Notes: generated from the letters alone by a model not told the origin. Positions 27,436 through 42,678 are shown, counted from the first letter of the stretch. The stretch is DNA of 64,000 nt from Nocardia sp. NBC_00508 (GCF_036346875.1 NZ_CP107852.1:2108001-2172000); one strand, 5' to 3'. Numbers and translations are program-made.

Positions 27436-27909
27436 GTGAGCACCGTTACGGATCAGTCATCTTTCATCCCGGCGGACTACGTGACCGCGGTCGACCACGT
27501 CGGCATCGCGGTGCCCGACCTGGACACCGCGGTGGCCTGGTACGCCGAGCACCTGGGCATGGTCGAGACCCATCGCGAGGTGAACGAGTCGCAGGGCGTG
27601 CACGAGGCGATGCTGTCGCTGCCCGGCGCACCCGATCGCGCGACCGCCCTGCAATTGCTGGCCCCGCTCAGCGCGGAGTCCACCATCGCGAAGTTCATCG
27701 ACCGCAACGGGCCGGGCTTGCAGCAACTGGCCTACCGGGTGACCGACATCGACGCCGTCTCCGCGTACCTCCGCGCCAAGGGACTGCGTTTGCTGTACGA
27801 GGCTGCACGGCCCGGAACCGCCGATTCCCGCATCAATTTCATCCACCCGAAGGATGCTGGCGGTGTGCTGATCGAGTTGGTCGAACCGAACGCGAATGTT
27901 ACGCACTAG
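27436..27909 (+). CDS. mce: Methylmalonyl-CoA epimerase
   Basis: 157 aa from the GTG at 27436 (STVTDQSSFIPADYVTAVDH). It is a VOC-fold protein that interconverts (R)- and (S)-methylmalonyl-CoA in propionate metabolism. Two beta-alpha-beta-beta-beta modules are visible: VDHVGIAVPDLDTAVAWY at the N-terminus, with the metal ligand His, and LQQLAYRVTDIDAVSAYL in the second half; INFIHPKDAGGVLIELVE at the C-terminus carries the remaining ligands. The epimerase depends on cobalamin-using mutase downstream; a PduO-type adenosyltransferase that makes the cofactor is encoded at 39.4 kb. Confidence 0.93.
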   Translation: MSTVTDQSSFIPADYVTAVDHVGIAVPDLDTAVAWYAEHLGMVETHREVNESQGVHEAMLSLPGAPDRATALQLLAPLSAESTIAKFIDRNGPGLQQLAYRVTDIDAVSAYLRAKGLRLLYEAARPGTADSRINFIHPKDAGGVLIELVEPNANVTH

Positions 27910-27982
27910 TATCAACGTCAAGTCGAGAAAACTCGTTGGAATGACATTCGCAGTCGAGTCACCATCGGCTGTCTTCAGGCTG

Positions 27983-27988
27983 TAGTTT
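27983..27988 (+). promoter_or_regulatory. Putative -10 box of the FilP-like gene (leaderless start)
   Basis: TAGTTT fits TANNNT and lies 7 nt before the ATG at 27996. No ribosome-binding site precedes that ATG, so the transcript is probably leaderless, a common situation in mycobacteria and relatives. No clear -35 box is seen. Confidence 0.45.
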
Positions 27989-27995
27989 GTGTGCC

Positions 27996-28997
27996 ATGTC
28001 GTCACCCGAGTCCGATCGCAATCGCTTCGTTGCACTGCCCTTCACCGTTGTGCGCAAGGGTTATGCGCAAGACGAGGTGCGTAATTACTTCGACCGCTTC
28101 GACGCGGAACTGAGAGTCACCGCCACCGACCGCGATGCCGCTGCGGCACAAGCACGTAACCTCGCAAGCCAGCTGGAAGACGCGCGCGACGAGATCGACG
28201 AACTCCGCAAGGAGGTCGACCGACTCTCGGTGCCGCCGACCACCGCGGAAGGCATGTCCGACCGCATTTCCCGCATGCTGCGCCTGGCCTCCGACGAGGC
28301 GTCCGAGGTCCGTGCCCTGGCGCAGGCCGAGGCAGCGGAAATGGTGTCGATCGCCGAGCAGCAGGCCACCGAGATGCGTGGCAAGTACGAGTCGCTGCTC
28401 GGGGAGACCAAGGAGAAGCGCGAGGCGCTCGAAATCGAATTCGAGCAGACCCTCGCGAACGCACGCACCGAGTCCGCCAAGATCATCGAGGCCGCCCAGG
28501 CGGAGGCCGACCGCATCGCGAAGGAAGCCGACGCGAAGCGCAAGGCCACTCAGCAGGACTTCGAGGCCACCATGGCCGAGCGTCGCACCAAGCTCACCCG
28601 CGCGATGGAAGAGCTGGAGGCCACCAGCCGCGCCGAGGCCGCCCAGCGGATCAAGGACGCCACCGACGAGGCCAACCGCCTCATCACCTCCGCCACCCAG
28701 ACCTCCGAGCGCAAGATCGCGCATGCGAAGGAACTGGCCGAAGAGATGCGCGTGCTGCGCGGTCGCGTGCTCGCCCAGCTGCTCGGTATCCGCGGTCAGC
28801 TCGACTCGGTGCCCGCGATGCTCGCCGCGGTCAACCGGGAAAGCGAACTGCTGGACGGCGTTCCGGATCAGCGCAAGTCGATCGGCGGCAGCACCAAGTC
28901 GGTCACCGGCTCGCGCCAGAGGGCGATCCCCGAGGTCGCCACTGAGGACGACGAAATCGACTCGGACGATCGCGAGAACGCCGACATCAGCAACTGA
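27996..28997 (+). CDS. Coiled-coil cytoskeletal protein, FilP/Scy/DivIVA-like
   Basis: 333 aa. A short N-terminal DivIVA-like block (FTVVRKGYAQDEVRNYFDRF) is followed by about 230 residues of almost continuous heptad coiled coil, rich in Ala, Glu and Lys (SEVRALAQAEAAEMVSIAEQ and similar), and an acidic, disordered C-terminus. In Streptomyces the FilP (about 310 aa) and Scy genes occupy the same place beside methylmalonyl-CoA epimerase and acetyl-CoA acetyltransferase, and build the tip-organising filament of hyphae. By domain layout and synteny this is the Nocardia counterpart; the function is inferred. A strong hairpin terminator follows the stop. Confidence 0.82.
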   Translation: MSSPESDRNRFVALPFTVVRKGYAQDEVRNYFDRFDAELRVTATDRDAAAAQARNLASQLEDARDEIDELRKEVDRLSVPPTTAEGMSDRISRMLRLASDEASEVRALAQAEAAEMVSIAEQQATEMRGKYESLLGETKEKREALEIEFEQTLANARTESAKIIEAAQAEADRIAKEADAKRKATQQDFEATMAERRTKLTRAMEELEATSRAEAAQRIKDATDEANRLITSATQTSERKIAHAKELAEEMRVLRGRVLAQLLGIRGQLDSVPAMLAAVNRESELLDGVPDQRKSIGGSTKSVTGSRQRAIPEVATEDDEIDSDDRENADISN

Positions 28998-29043
28998 CGT
29001 CGGGCCCACGGCGACTGAAGCAGTACCCCAACCGAATTCACCG

Positions 29044-29069
29044 AAGGCCGCCCCCACAAGGGCGGCCTT
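29044..29069 (+). terminator. Intrinsic terminator after the FilP-like gene
   Basis: AAGGCCGCCC (29044-29053) and GGGCGGCCTT (29060-29069) form a perfect 10-bp stem with a 6-nt loop, 47 nt after the stop codon. The remainder of the 28998-29352 gap shows no gene or other recognisable element. Confidence 0.8.
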
Positions 29070-29352
29070 CCCTAATTCCGTACGCTGCGGCCCGTAGCTA
29101 GCGACAGTTGCTCGATGTGGTCGTGCCGGGCAAGTGCAGTCGGCACTGTTCAGCCGACGGTCGCTCGGTAGTGCACGTGGTCGAGGGGTACCAGTTCGGC
29201 GGGGGCTCGTCATTGGGGCGAGTCTCGGCTCTGATTCCGAATCCTCGCTCTGACAATTCGATTCGACGTTACGCGAACGATCGACCACATCCGGGACCGA
29301 ACACGGTGGTCATCGGACCCGGGCGCGCGGATCGGCCGAGGCTGGGATAGGG

Positions 29353-29841
29353 TCAGTACAGGACGCCGTAGGTTGCGGCGATAGTGAAGCCGTGGTCGCC
29401 GACATCGCAGGTGATCGTGCCCTGCAGTCCCACTCCGCAGGTGGCGTTCGACCAGGTGATCTTGTGGCCCTCGGGCAGCACCTTCGCCCCAGCCGGGTAG
29501 GTGTAGGTGGGTGTCGCCGAGACCGTGTACCGGGCTATCTCGTAGCCGGAAGTGCGCACCTGGTTCGTTCCCTGCGGAGCGTCGGCGGGCACGGCGTCGC
29601 AGCCGGCGCCGCCGTCGTTGAAGTAGATCGCGCAATCGCGGCCATCGGGCGCCTGGAAGAAGACCGTGCCCCGGTAGTGCGGGTCCGACGACAGGTATTC
29701 GGCCGCATCGACCGGTACGAGCTGGCCGAGGCTGCCGTCGTCCGCGACCGCCGGCGTCGCGAACACGGCGGCCGTGGCGAGGGAAGCGATCGCCGAAAGC
29801 ACCGCCAGCGGAAGGCGATAGAGCACACCCCGTGCCGACAT
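29353..29841 (-). CDS. Secreted protein of unknown function, Cys-rich
   Basis: 162 aa from the ATG at 29841, with AAGGGG 7 nt upstream. A Sec signal peptide is clear: basic MSARGVLYRLP, a hydrophobic core, and ATPAVA-DD cleavage near residue 32. The mature part has four cysteines, GRDCAIYFNDGGAGCDA and NATCGVGLQGTITCDVGD, spaced like two disulfide pairs. No family is recognised. A perfect 22-bp palindrome lies about 70 bp upstream and may be its operator. The promoter and operator region (29842-30174) holds no other gene. Confidence 0.75.
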   Translation of the reverse strand: MSARGVLYRLPLAVLSAIASLATAAVFATPAVADDGSLGQLVPVDAAEYLSSDPHYRGTVFFQAPDGRDCAIYFNDGGAGCDAVPADAPQGTNQVRTSGYEIARYTVSATPTYTYPAGAKVLPEGHKITWSNATCGVGLQGTITCDVGDHGFTIAATYGVLY

Positions 29842-29911
29842 GTCGTGCCCCTTCTCTCGGTTCAGGAATTCCTTCGGAACAGTCGTTGTACTGCGACGTC
29901 TTTCGGTTTCC

Positions 29912-29933
29912 TCGGTGATCGGCCGATCACCGA
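29912..29933. promoter_or_regulatory. Perfect 22-bp palindrome upstream of the secreted-protein gene
   Basis: The half-site TCGGTGATCGG is followed by its exact complement. It lies about 70 bp before the start codon on the minus strand, a normal position for a dimeric repressor operator. The bound regulator is unknown. The remaining 29842-30174 sequence shows nothing else recognisable. Confidence 0.5.
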
Positions 29934-30174
29934 CGAGCCCGAACTTCACGGCAGCGTGCAGCAGCACACCCCATTGTGCGTGTCTGCGTACCGATCCCGG
30001 GACCACCCGCGACCCTCGCCCGGTAGGCCCCGGCTTCAGAGTACCGACGCCGCCGCCGGGCCAGCAGTCGAAGTGGGGCTGTCTGCCGTGGTGACGGCAC
30101 CGGTGTCACCGCCGATCAGCCGCGCGGCGACCGCATCGACCTGGCGTAGCGCCTTCGTCCAGCCGATTCGCGGG

Positions 30175-30480
30175 TCAGGACCAGCGCCGGGTGATTCTGC
30201 GTGTTCGCCGAGCGTTCCAGCACCCGCGATGCCAGTGCCTTCGGTCGTCCTCACCGCCGTCGGCGGGCCAGGCGACAATATGGGCGACCCCGGGCGCGAT
30301 CTCGTGGTCGCAGCCGGGGCAGCGGTAGGTCTTGCTCGCACGACTGCCCGGGATCGTGCGGACGACGTACGTCTCGTCACCGTCCGGCCCCGCCTCCGTG
30401 CGACCGAACACGTCCCCGAGCGGCGAACCTGACCGCCAGCGATCAGCGTGGCGATCCGAACGCGGTCTCCGGCGGGGCAT
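30175..30480 (-). CDS. Small zinc-ribbon-like protein downstream of nucS
   Basis: 101 aa. It is very basic at both ends and contains YRCPGCDHEIAPGVAHIV, then HWHRGCW, a Cys2/His/Cys set suited to binding one zinc ion. Homologs in actinobacteria are often labelled ATP/GTP-binding proteins, though no P-loop is visible here. It lies 46 bp downstream of nucS on the same strand, and the pair seems conserved in the lineage. A role with NucS in DNA repair is a guess from position only. Confidence 0.75.
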   Translation of the reverse strand: MPRRRPRSDRHADRWRSGSPLGDVFGRTEAGPDGDETYVVRTIPGSRASKTYRCPGCDHEIAPGVAHIVAWPADGGEDDRRHWHRGCWNARRTRRITRRWS

Positions 30481-30526
30481 GCGACAAGCCTATTACCCGA
30501 CCGCAGACAGCCCGTACGGGCCCGCT

Positions 30527-31216
30527 TCAGAACAGACGGAACTCATTGCTCTCCGTGCCGCGCAGGGCGTCGTAATCGAGTGTGAGGCAGCGGATGCCGC
30601 GATCCTCGGCAAGCGTGCGGGCCTGCGGTTTGATCTGCTGGGCCGCGAAGACGCCAGTGACCGGAGCGAGCAAGGGGTCGCGGTTGAGCAGCTCCAGGTA
30701 ACGGGTGAGCTGTTCGACGCCGTCGATCTCGCCGCGTCGCTTGATCTCGACCGCGACCGTGCCGCCGTCCGCGTCCCGGCACAGCAGGTCCACCGGCCCG
30801 ATCGCGGTCATGTATTCGCGGCGGACGAGCGTGTAGCCCGCGCCCAGCGTCTGTACATGCTCGGCGAGCAACTCCTGGAGGTGTGCCTCCACCCCGTCCT
30901 TCACCAGGCCGGGATCGACGCCCAGCTCGTGCGAGGAGTCGTGCTCGATGTCCTCGACGGTGATGCGGAGTTCTTCCCCGGCCTTGTTGGAGACGACCCA
31001 CAGCGCCTTCGCTCCCTCTGGGAGCGGCGTGTCGCCGTTGCGTTCGTCCAGCCAGCACGGGGGGCTCATCCAGTTCAGCGGCTTGTAGGAGCCGCCATCG
31101 GAGTGCACGAGCACCGAGCCGTCCGCTTTCATCAGCAGCAGCCTGCGGGCCATCGGAAGATGGGCGGTGAGTCGCCCTACGTAGTCGACCTGGCAGCGAG
31201 CAATCACTAGGCGCAC
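30527..31216 (-). CDS. nucS: NucS mismatch-specific endonuclease
   Basis: 229 aa, GTG start. NucS/EndoMS is the non-canonical mismatch repair nuclease of actinobacteria and archaea, which replaces MutS-MutL. The N-terminal half forms the DNA-binding beta domain ([19 protein letters not shown]). The C-terminal PD-(D/E)xK-type catalytic part shows [18 protein letters not shown] and [17 protein letters not shown]. The C-terminus EFRLF fits a beta-clamp-binding peptide. It corresponds to Rv1321. The zinc-ribbon-like gene follows in the same direction. Confidence 0.95.
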   Translation of the reverse strand: MRLVIARCQVDYVGRLTAHLPMARRLLLMKADGSVLVHSDGGSYKPLNWMSPPCWLDERNGDTPLPEGAKALWVVSNKAGEELRITVEDIEHDSSHELGVDPGLVKDGVEAHLQELLAEHVQTLGAGYTLVRREYMTAIGPVDLLCRDADGGTVAVEIKRRGEIDGVEQLTRYLELLNRDPLLAPVTGVFAAQQIKPQARTLAEDRGIRCLTLDYDALRGTESNEFRLF

Positions 31217-31256
31217 CCAAGCACTGTAGGTGAGCGCCCAATCGCGTTCGCGTTCA

Positions 31257-31860
31257 GCCCATGAGCAGCATCGCCGCGAGTAGCGCGCTCGCGGCGAGTA
31301 GCGCTGTTTCGACCCGGGTGAGCCTGTGCCGACTGGTGGTCCTGGCGTGAATCAGAAAAACCCCGCGGCGGCGCCGGTGGGGAATGCCACCAGGTGACCG
31401 ATGAGTGAAAGTCTGCCCGATCAGTGCGCCACCGACTGCGACGCCGAACCACGCTGTGGCCCAAGTGATCCGCCACCGTTGCGGCATGGCCGCGATCACC
31501 GCGCCGACCAGCGCGACAGCCCCGTAGGCTGACGCCGACGTCCCGCCCACCGGACGCTCGCGAGCACCCACCCGGCTTCCACGCCCATCCACAAACCCGC
31601 CACGACAAGCAGCGTGGCGCCGATATGACCGAGCAGGAAGACCTGGGCCGAACGCACTGCACCGAAACGCAGTTCGGCTGGAGGAGCGAGCAACGGGATG
31701 ATTCAGGCCCCACGACGTCGCCGATCACGAACGCGCTCGACAGTAGCGCCCCGACCGCCAGATAGCCAGCCGTCGCGGGCAATCTCGGCCGCCACCAACG
31801 GGATTGCGCCGGTTTACCGGGATCGGGCGACGCCGAGACGGTCGTCGTCACGACAACCAT
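31257..31860 (-). pseudogene. Decayed rhomboid-like membrane protein gene
   Basis: Three frames on the minus strand each hold part of one membrane protein. It begins at 31860 (MVVVTTTVSASPDPG, then TAGYLAVGALLSSAFVIGDV), shifts near 31700 to a frame with GAVRSAQVFLLGHIGATLL, shifts near 31550 to GTSASAYGAVALVGAVI, and shifts twice more around 31390-31330 (GHLVAFPTGAAAG, then [12 protein letters not shown]) before the stop at 31257. The GTSA-like and GHLVA-like pieces recall the catalytic Ser and His segments of rhomboid-fold proteins. At least four indels make a working product impossible; the family name is tentative. Confidence 0.65.
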
Positions 31861-32086
31861 TTCTACCTGCGTTGTTCGCACGGCGACAGTGCTCTGCTGC
31901 CATCGCCCGAGCCAGCGTTCGGCCGCGCCAAGGTAGTTCGGCGCCCGGTAGAACGCGGGCGGGCTCAGCCTTCCGGCCCGCGAAAACGCCTGTCGATCTG
32001 TGGTTCTGATCGGTGGCTTCCGTGCCTGGCGTGCTCTTGCCTATCCCTGCGAAATTGCCGCGAAGCACATTCTTCGCCCGTATACG

Positions 32087-32120
32087 ACGAAAGGCCCTCG
32101 GTGGTCCGAGGGCCTTTCGT
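32087..32120 (-). terminator. Terminator of the rRNA operon
   Basis: A perfect 15-bp stem: ACGAAAGGCCCTCGG (32087-32101) with its complement at 32106-32120, and a 4-nt loop. It lies 9 nt beyond the 3' end of the 5S rRNA. The stem ends in A-T pairs and is the strongest hairpin of the region. Confidence 0.85.
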
Positions 32121-32128
32121 GAAGGATG

Positions 32129-32246
32129 TTCCGGCGGTGTCCTACTCTCCCACACCCTGTCGAGTGCAGTACCATCGGCGCTGGCAGGCTTAGCTTCCGG
32201 GTTCGGAATGGGACCGGGCGTTTCCCTGCCGCTATGGCCGCCGTAA
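32129..32246 (-). rRNA. rrf: 5S ribosomal RNA
   Basis: About 118 nt. The 5' end TTACGGCGGCCATAGCGGCA and the internal GGTCCCATTCCGAACCCGGA are conserved actinobacterial 5S sequence; the 3' end GGACACCGCCGGA pairs with the 5' end. It is the last gene of the operon, 150 nt downstream of the 23S gene. Exact ends are estimated from helix I. Confidence 0.95.
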
Positions 32247-32397
32247 CTCTATGAAACTATCCACACCACACAACCCCGACCACACACCCGGAAATATCCT
32301 CCCCCAATGTGTGGGGGTCGACCCGGGTGGGGTCCGGCAGCGGTGTCTGTGTGTTGTTTCAGATACCGCACAGTGGACGCGTAGCAAAATCTTTGTT

Positions 32398-37368
<4,971 letters not shown>

Positions 37369-37877
37369 AGACTCACAACCACACCCCACAAAGAGGTGCA
37401 ATCAAAAGTATCTGAACCAGAGTCCGAAAACCCAGCAAAACAATCGCCAACCAAAAAATAGCTGACAAAAATATCCGACCCTCCACACGGGGGGAGAAGA
37501 GCCGGAACCAAAAAACATTTGGCACTGACATTCATCGACACACTATTGAGTTCTCAAAGAACACACGCACACACCATCGCCCGGTTTGAGCCGATTGATC
37601 GGTGAAGCAACTTTTCCAGCTTAGCTCAGTCTCGAACCCAGTTGCAAACAAGGTTCTCGTTCGAGCTAGTGTGAGCGTCAGGCGCTCCTCGTCCTACCTC
37701 GTTTCCCTGGCCTCCCGCTCAGCGTTTCCGCTCAGCTTCTCGGCTCCGGGTCGGTGTCCGTGTCGCTCTGACTTGGACAAAGTTACGTGTCTGCGTGCAC
37801 GATGTCAAATCGCCTGGTCAGGAAGCGTTTTGACGGAAATGTTCGGAAGGCGTGGACAATCCGGATCGAATCGGCGA
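37369..37877 (-). promoter_or_regulatory. rRNA leader region with boxA
   Basis: The gap between murA and the 16S gene contains the operon promoter (37780-37808) and about 400 nt of leader. A boxA-type antitermination sequence, CTTTGAGAACTCAATAG on the minus strand, is at about 37543-37559. No open reading frame of note is present. The leader has AT-richer blocks next to 16S, as is usual for rrn leaders in this lineage. Confidence 0.75.
37780..37808 (-). promoter_or_regulatory. Consensus-like promoter of the rRNA operon
   Basis: A perfect -35 box TTGACA (37808-37803) and a -10 box TAACTT (37785-37780) are separated by exactly 17 bp on the minus strand. Transcription should start near 37773, giving a leader of about 405 nt before 16S. 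It lies about 70 bp after the end of murA. Confidence 0.8.
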
Positions 37878-39137
37878 TCAATCCGCGGCTCCGACGCGCT
37901 CTACATCGCCCCCCAGGGCTTGCAGCTGCTCAACGAAATTCGGATAGCCGCGATCGATGTGGAAGACGTCGTGCACTTCGGTGGTGCCGTCGGCGACCAA
38001 CCCGGCGAGTACCAACCCGGCGCCCGCCCGAATATCGGACGACCACACCGGAGCGCTCGACAGCCTAGGAATCCCGCGCACCACCGCGTGGTGCCCGTCG
38101 GTGCGCGCGTCGGCGCCGAGCCGGATCATCTCCTCCACGAAGCGGAAGCGCGCTTCGAAGATGTTCTCGGTGATCATCGAGGTCCCGTCGGCGATGGACG
38201 CGAGCCCGATGGCCATCGGCTGCAGGTCGGTCGGAAAACCGGGGAACGGCAGGGTCGAGAAGTTCACCGCGCGCGGGCGCTCGGCCTGGACCACGCGGAA
38301 GCCCTCCTGTTCGAACGAGATCCGGGCACCCGCGGAACGCAGCTTGTCCAGCACCAGTGACAGGTGCTTGGGGTTGACTCCGGTGACGCGGATGTCTCCC
38401 AGCGTCATAGCCGCGGCGATGCCCCAGGTCGCGGCCACGATGCGGTCGCCGATGACGCGGTGGGTGGTGGGCGAGAGCCGCTCGACGCCCTGGATGGTGA
38501 GCACCGAGGTGCCCGCCCCGCTGATCCGCGCCCCCATCCGGACGAGCATGTTGCACAGGTCGACGATGTCGGGCTCGCGCGCGGCGTTGTCGATCACCGT
38601 CTCCCCCTCGGCGAGCACCGCCGCCATGAGGATGTTCTCGGTCGCGCCGACGGAAGGGAAATCGAGCCGGATCCGAGCGCCTTGCAGCTCGTCGGCCCTC
38701 GCCACTACGCAGCCGTGCTCGATCTCGCTGGTCGCGCCGAGCAGACGCAGGCCGGCCTGATGCATATCCAGCGGACGGGAACCGATCGCGTCACCACCGG
38801 GCAGCGCGACGACAGCGCGCTTGCACCGAGCCATCAGTGGACCGAGCACACACACCGACGCACGGAACTGGGTGACCGCCGGGAAGTCCGCGTGGTACTT
38901 CGGCTCGGTGGGCGTGGTGATGGCGACGACCCCGCCGTCGATGGTCACGTCGCAGCCGAGGCCGCGCAGGACATCGCCCATCAGCGGCACGTCGAGGATG
39001 TCCGGGCAGTTCGTGATCGTGGTGGTGCCCTCGGCCAGCAACGCAGCGGCCATCAGCTTGAGGACGCTGTTCTTGGCGCCCCCCACCGTGACCTCACCGA
39101 CGAGTCTATTCCCGCCGGTAACCAAAAACCGTTCCAT
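37878..39137 (-). CDS. murA: MurA, UDP-N-acetylglucosamine 1-carboxyvinyltransferase
   Basis: 419 aa from the ATG at 39137 ([12 protein letters not shown]). It transfers enolpyruvate to UDP-GlcNAc, the first committed step of peptidoglycan synthesis. It has the two-domain EPSP-synthase fold: [13 protein letters not shown] near the N-terminus and FPTDLQPM in the second domain. The catalytic loop reads [15 protein letters not shown], with Asp116 where most bacteria have the Cys that fosfomycin alkylates; M. tuberculosis MurA has Asp at the same site (Asp117). Intrinsic fosfomycin resistance is therefore expected. It lies upstream of the rRNA operon, as in mycobacteria. Confidence 0.96.
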   Translation of the reverse strand: MERFLVTGGNRLVGEVTVGGAKNSVLKLMAAALLAEGTTTITNCPDILDVPLMGDVLRGLGCDVTIDGGVVAITTPTEPKYHADFPAVTQFRASVCVLGPLMARCKRAVVALPGGDAIGSRPLDMHQAGLRLLGATSEIEHGCVVARADELQGARIRLDFPSVGATENILMAAVLAEGETVIDNAAREPDIVDLCNMLVRMGARISGAGTSVLTIQGVERLSPTTHRVIGDRIVAATWGIAAAMTLGDIRVTGVNPKHLSLVLDKLRSAGARISFEQEGFRVVQAERPRAVNFSTLPFPGFPTDLQPMAIGLASIADGTSMITENIFEARFRFVEEMIRLGADARTDGHHAVVRGIPRLSSAPVWSSDIRAGAGLVLAGLVADGTTEVHDVFHIDRGYPNFVEQLQALGGDVERVGAAD

Positions 39138-39354
39138 GCCGCCTCTCCGCGTATTCGGCGCACTGTTGGTGCAAGGATAGTTGCGGCGGCCCACTATGGT
39201 GCCGCCTCTCCGCGACTCCCTCGCCTCTCGCCTTCTCTGGCCGTTCGAGCGAGTGCCGCGAAGTAGGTCCTTCCGCGGCCGACGGCGTGGTCGGCGTCGT
39301 GTTCCCGGCATACCCGGTGGTTACTCGCGTACTCGCATGTTCTGGCCGACGCGA

Positions 39355-39936
39355 TCAGGCGCTCGGCCGGCCCCCACCGGGCTTCCACAGGATATCGCCG
39401 CCGGGATTGGCCACCCGGCTCAGGATGAACAGCAGGTCCGAGAGCCGATTGAGGTACTTGGCGGGGAGGGCGTCGGTTTCCTCCGGGTGCACCTCGATCG
39501 CGGCCCACGCGGAGCGTTCCGCGCGGCGGGCAACGGTGCGAGCGGTGTGCAGCAGGGCCGCCAGTGGCGTACCTCCGGGCAGGATGAACGAGTTCAGCGC
39601 GGGCAGTTCGGCATTGAACTCATCGCACCATGCTTCGAGCCGGTCGATGTAGGGCTGGGTCACGCGCAACGGCGGGTATTTCGGCTCCGCGACCACGGGT
39701 GTGGAGAGGTCGGCGCCCGCGTCGAACAGATCGTTCTGGATCTGCCGCAGTACCGCCAGCATCGTCTCCTCCGGCTGTCCCAGCGCGATGGCCACGCCGA
39801 TGGCGGCGTTCGTCTCGTCACAGTCGGCGTAGGCGACCAGGCGCGGGTCGGTCTTGGCGACCCGGGAGAAGTCGCTCAGTCCCGTGGTCCCGTCATCGCC
39901 GGTCCGGGTATAGATCCGCGTCAAGTGCACGCTCAC
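39355..39936 (-). CDS. PduO-type cob(I)alamin adenosyltransferase
   Basis: 193 aa, GTG start. It adenosylates cob(I)alamin to form coenzyme B12. Family motifs are present: TRTGDDGTTGLSD at the N-terminus (ATP binding), AYADCDETNAAIGVA, and RRAERSAW in the C-terminal helix bundle. The M. tuberculosis equivalent (Rv1314c) is sometimes called cobO, but the sequence is of the PduO type, not the CobA/CobO type. The start codon lies inside a 27-bp sequence that is repeated at the start of atpI (see 39932-39985). The 217 bp between this gene and murA hold no gene. Confidence 0.92.
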   Translation of the reverse strand: MSVHLTRIYTRTGDDGTTGLSDFSRVAKTDPRLVAYADCDETNAAIGVAIALGQPEETMLAVLRQIQNDLFDAGADLSTPVVAEPKYPPLRVTQPYIDRLEAWCDEFNAELPALNSFILPGGTPLAALLHTARTVARRAERSAWAAIEVHPEETDALPAKYLNRLSDLLFILSRVANPGGDILWKPGGGRPSA

Positions 39937-39985
39937 GACGTCACCTCGCTGCCGCTCGATGCCGCCATGCGCATGGCGCGCTGCG
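39932..39985. repeat. Gene-start repeat, copy 1 (PduO gene)
   Basis: The first 27 bp (39932-39958) are identical to 48675-48701 at the start of atpI, and a further dozen bases are similar. In the gene direction the repeat reads CGAGCGGCAGCGAGGTGACG then TCGTGAG, so it supplies the Shine-Dalgarno-like GAGGTGA and the GTG start codon of both genes. The genes are otherwise unrelated. Confidence 0.7.
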
Positions 39986-40103
39986 TTCTCGGTTCACTCG
40001 CTGACGCTCACTCACAGCACAACCCTAATGGGCGCAGCCGGACAAGGTCCGTCCACAGCCCGCAGAGGGCCGAGCAAAGACAAGACGCGGCTGCCGCTCT
40101 GTT

Positions 40104-40526
40104 CTACAAACCCGGCATACGCCGGGTGCGGTCGGAAGGGCGGGATTCCACCCAGGAAAGAAAGGCGGTCAGGGAGTCGCGATCGAGTGCCAACTCGAAG
40201 CCGCCGGTCCGGTCCGACACCGCGATCACAGCGATATCGTCGGTCATGATGTCGTACTCGTCACCGCGCGGGCCGCGGCGATCACCGATCTCGATGCCTT
40301 GACGCTGAATTGTGGAATCCGGACCGAGTTTGAGGCTGGTGAGCTTGAAGAAGACGAGCCGGTCCTCGTCGTAGCGGATCAACCCGTGCCGCCAACCCTG
40401 GCCACCGCGGGCGGGTAAGACCCGCAGAATCGCGGCAGTTCCGCCACGGCGCAACATGATCAGGCGATAGGTCGAGGCCAGCGCGAGGAACACGAGCACG
40501 AGCACCAGAATGATCAGGAGAACCAT
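40104..40526 (-). CDS. DUF2550 family membrane-anchored protein
   Basis: 140 aa from the ATG at 40526. A single N-terminal membrane helix (MVLLIILVLVLVFLALAS) is followed by a soluble domain of about 115 residues, with LRRGGTAAILRVLPARGGQGWRHGLIRY and a conserved C-terminal block FELALDRDSLTAFLSWVES. It matches DUF2550 and the position of Rv1312, after atpC. The function is unknown. A terminator-like hairpin separates it from atpC, so it may use its own promoter within the 259-bp gap. Confidence 0.85.
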   Translation of the reverse strand: MVLLIILVLVLVFLALASTYRLIMLRRGGTAAILRVLPARGGQGWRHGLIRYDEDRLVFFKLTSLKLGPDSTIQRQGIEIGDRRGPRGDEYDIMTDDIAVIAVSDRTGGFELALDRDSLTAFLSWVESRPSDRTRRMPGL

Positions 40527-40724
40527 CCCGGTTTGCAATGCCGTTCGTCCCTTCGCTCCGCCACCGTGTTGTCGACACGGAATTCGATTAACGGTGTTCG
40601 CAAGCCCTTCGTGGTTGCGCAGGCTGCCGCCTCCGAGCCTGATGCTCACACCGCGTGCGGTCATTCAACCACGGCCCTGAGTTTACAAATGGCCCGGCCG
40701 TGTCCGACTCGCCTACAAGACGCA

Positions 40725-40755
40725 GTCGGCGGTGAAGAGACTCTTCACCGCCGAC
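40725..40755 (-). terminator. Terminator of the ATP synthase operon
   Basis: GTCGGCGGTGAAGAG (40725-40739) is the exact reverse complement of 40741-40755, with a single base between the arms, giving an effective stem of about 14 bp. It lies about 30 nt after the atpC stop codon. Confidence 0.75.
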
Positions 40756-40785
40756 AGCCGTCGTGCCTCAATGAGAGGTTGTTGC

Positions 40786-41178
40786 TTACGCGTTCGAGGT
40801 CTGCTCGACCGCGCGCACCCGGGCCTGAGCCGCCTTCTGCTGCTCTTCACTGGCCTCCGCGTCGGCCAGCACCCGGCGGGCCGCCTCGACATCGACCTCG
40901 TCGGCGAACTCCGCCGACTCGGCCAGTACCCGAACCGAATTCGCGGTCACCGAGAAGAAACCACCGTGCACCGCCGCGACGATCCGCTCGCCCTCGCTGG
41001 ACACGATGTTCACGGTGCCGCCTTCGACCAGCTGGCCGAGCAGCGGCTCGTGCCCCGGCATGATGCCGATCTGGCCCTCGGTGGTCTGCGCGCTGACGAA
41101 CGATGCCTGGCCGGACCAGAGCAGTCGTTCGACCGCGACGAGATCGACCGACATGTTGTTACTGGACTCAGTCGCCAT
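40786..41178 (-). CDS. atpC: F1 ATP synthase subunit epsilon
   Basis: 130 aa. The N-terminal beta sandwich has [22 protein letters not shown] and [18 protein letters not shown], the family core. The C-terminal helices ([20 protein letters not shown]) are shortened as in other actinobacteria. It couples the c-ring rotor to the catalytic head and can inhibit ATP hydrolysis. An internal ATG (MSVDL at 41154) is an alternative start. It is the last gene of the operon, 6 bp after atpD. Confidence 0.95.
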   Translation of the reverse strand: MATESSNNMSVDLVAVERLLWSGQASFVSAQTTEGQIGIMPGHEPLLGQLVEGGTVNIVSSEGERIVAAVHGGFFSVTANSVRVLAESAEFADEVDVEAARRVLADAEASEEQQKAAQARVRAVEQTSNA

Positions 41179-41184
41179 CGGTGA

Positions 41185-42678
<1,494 letters not shown>

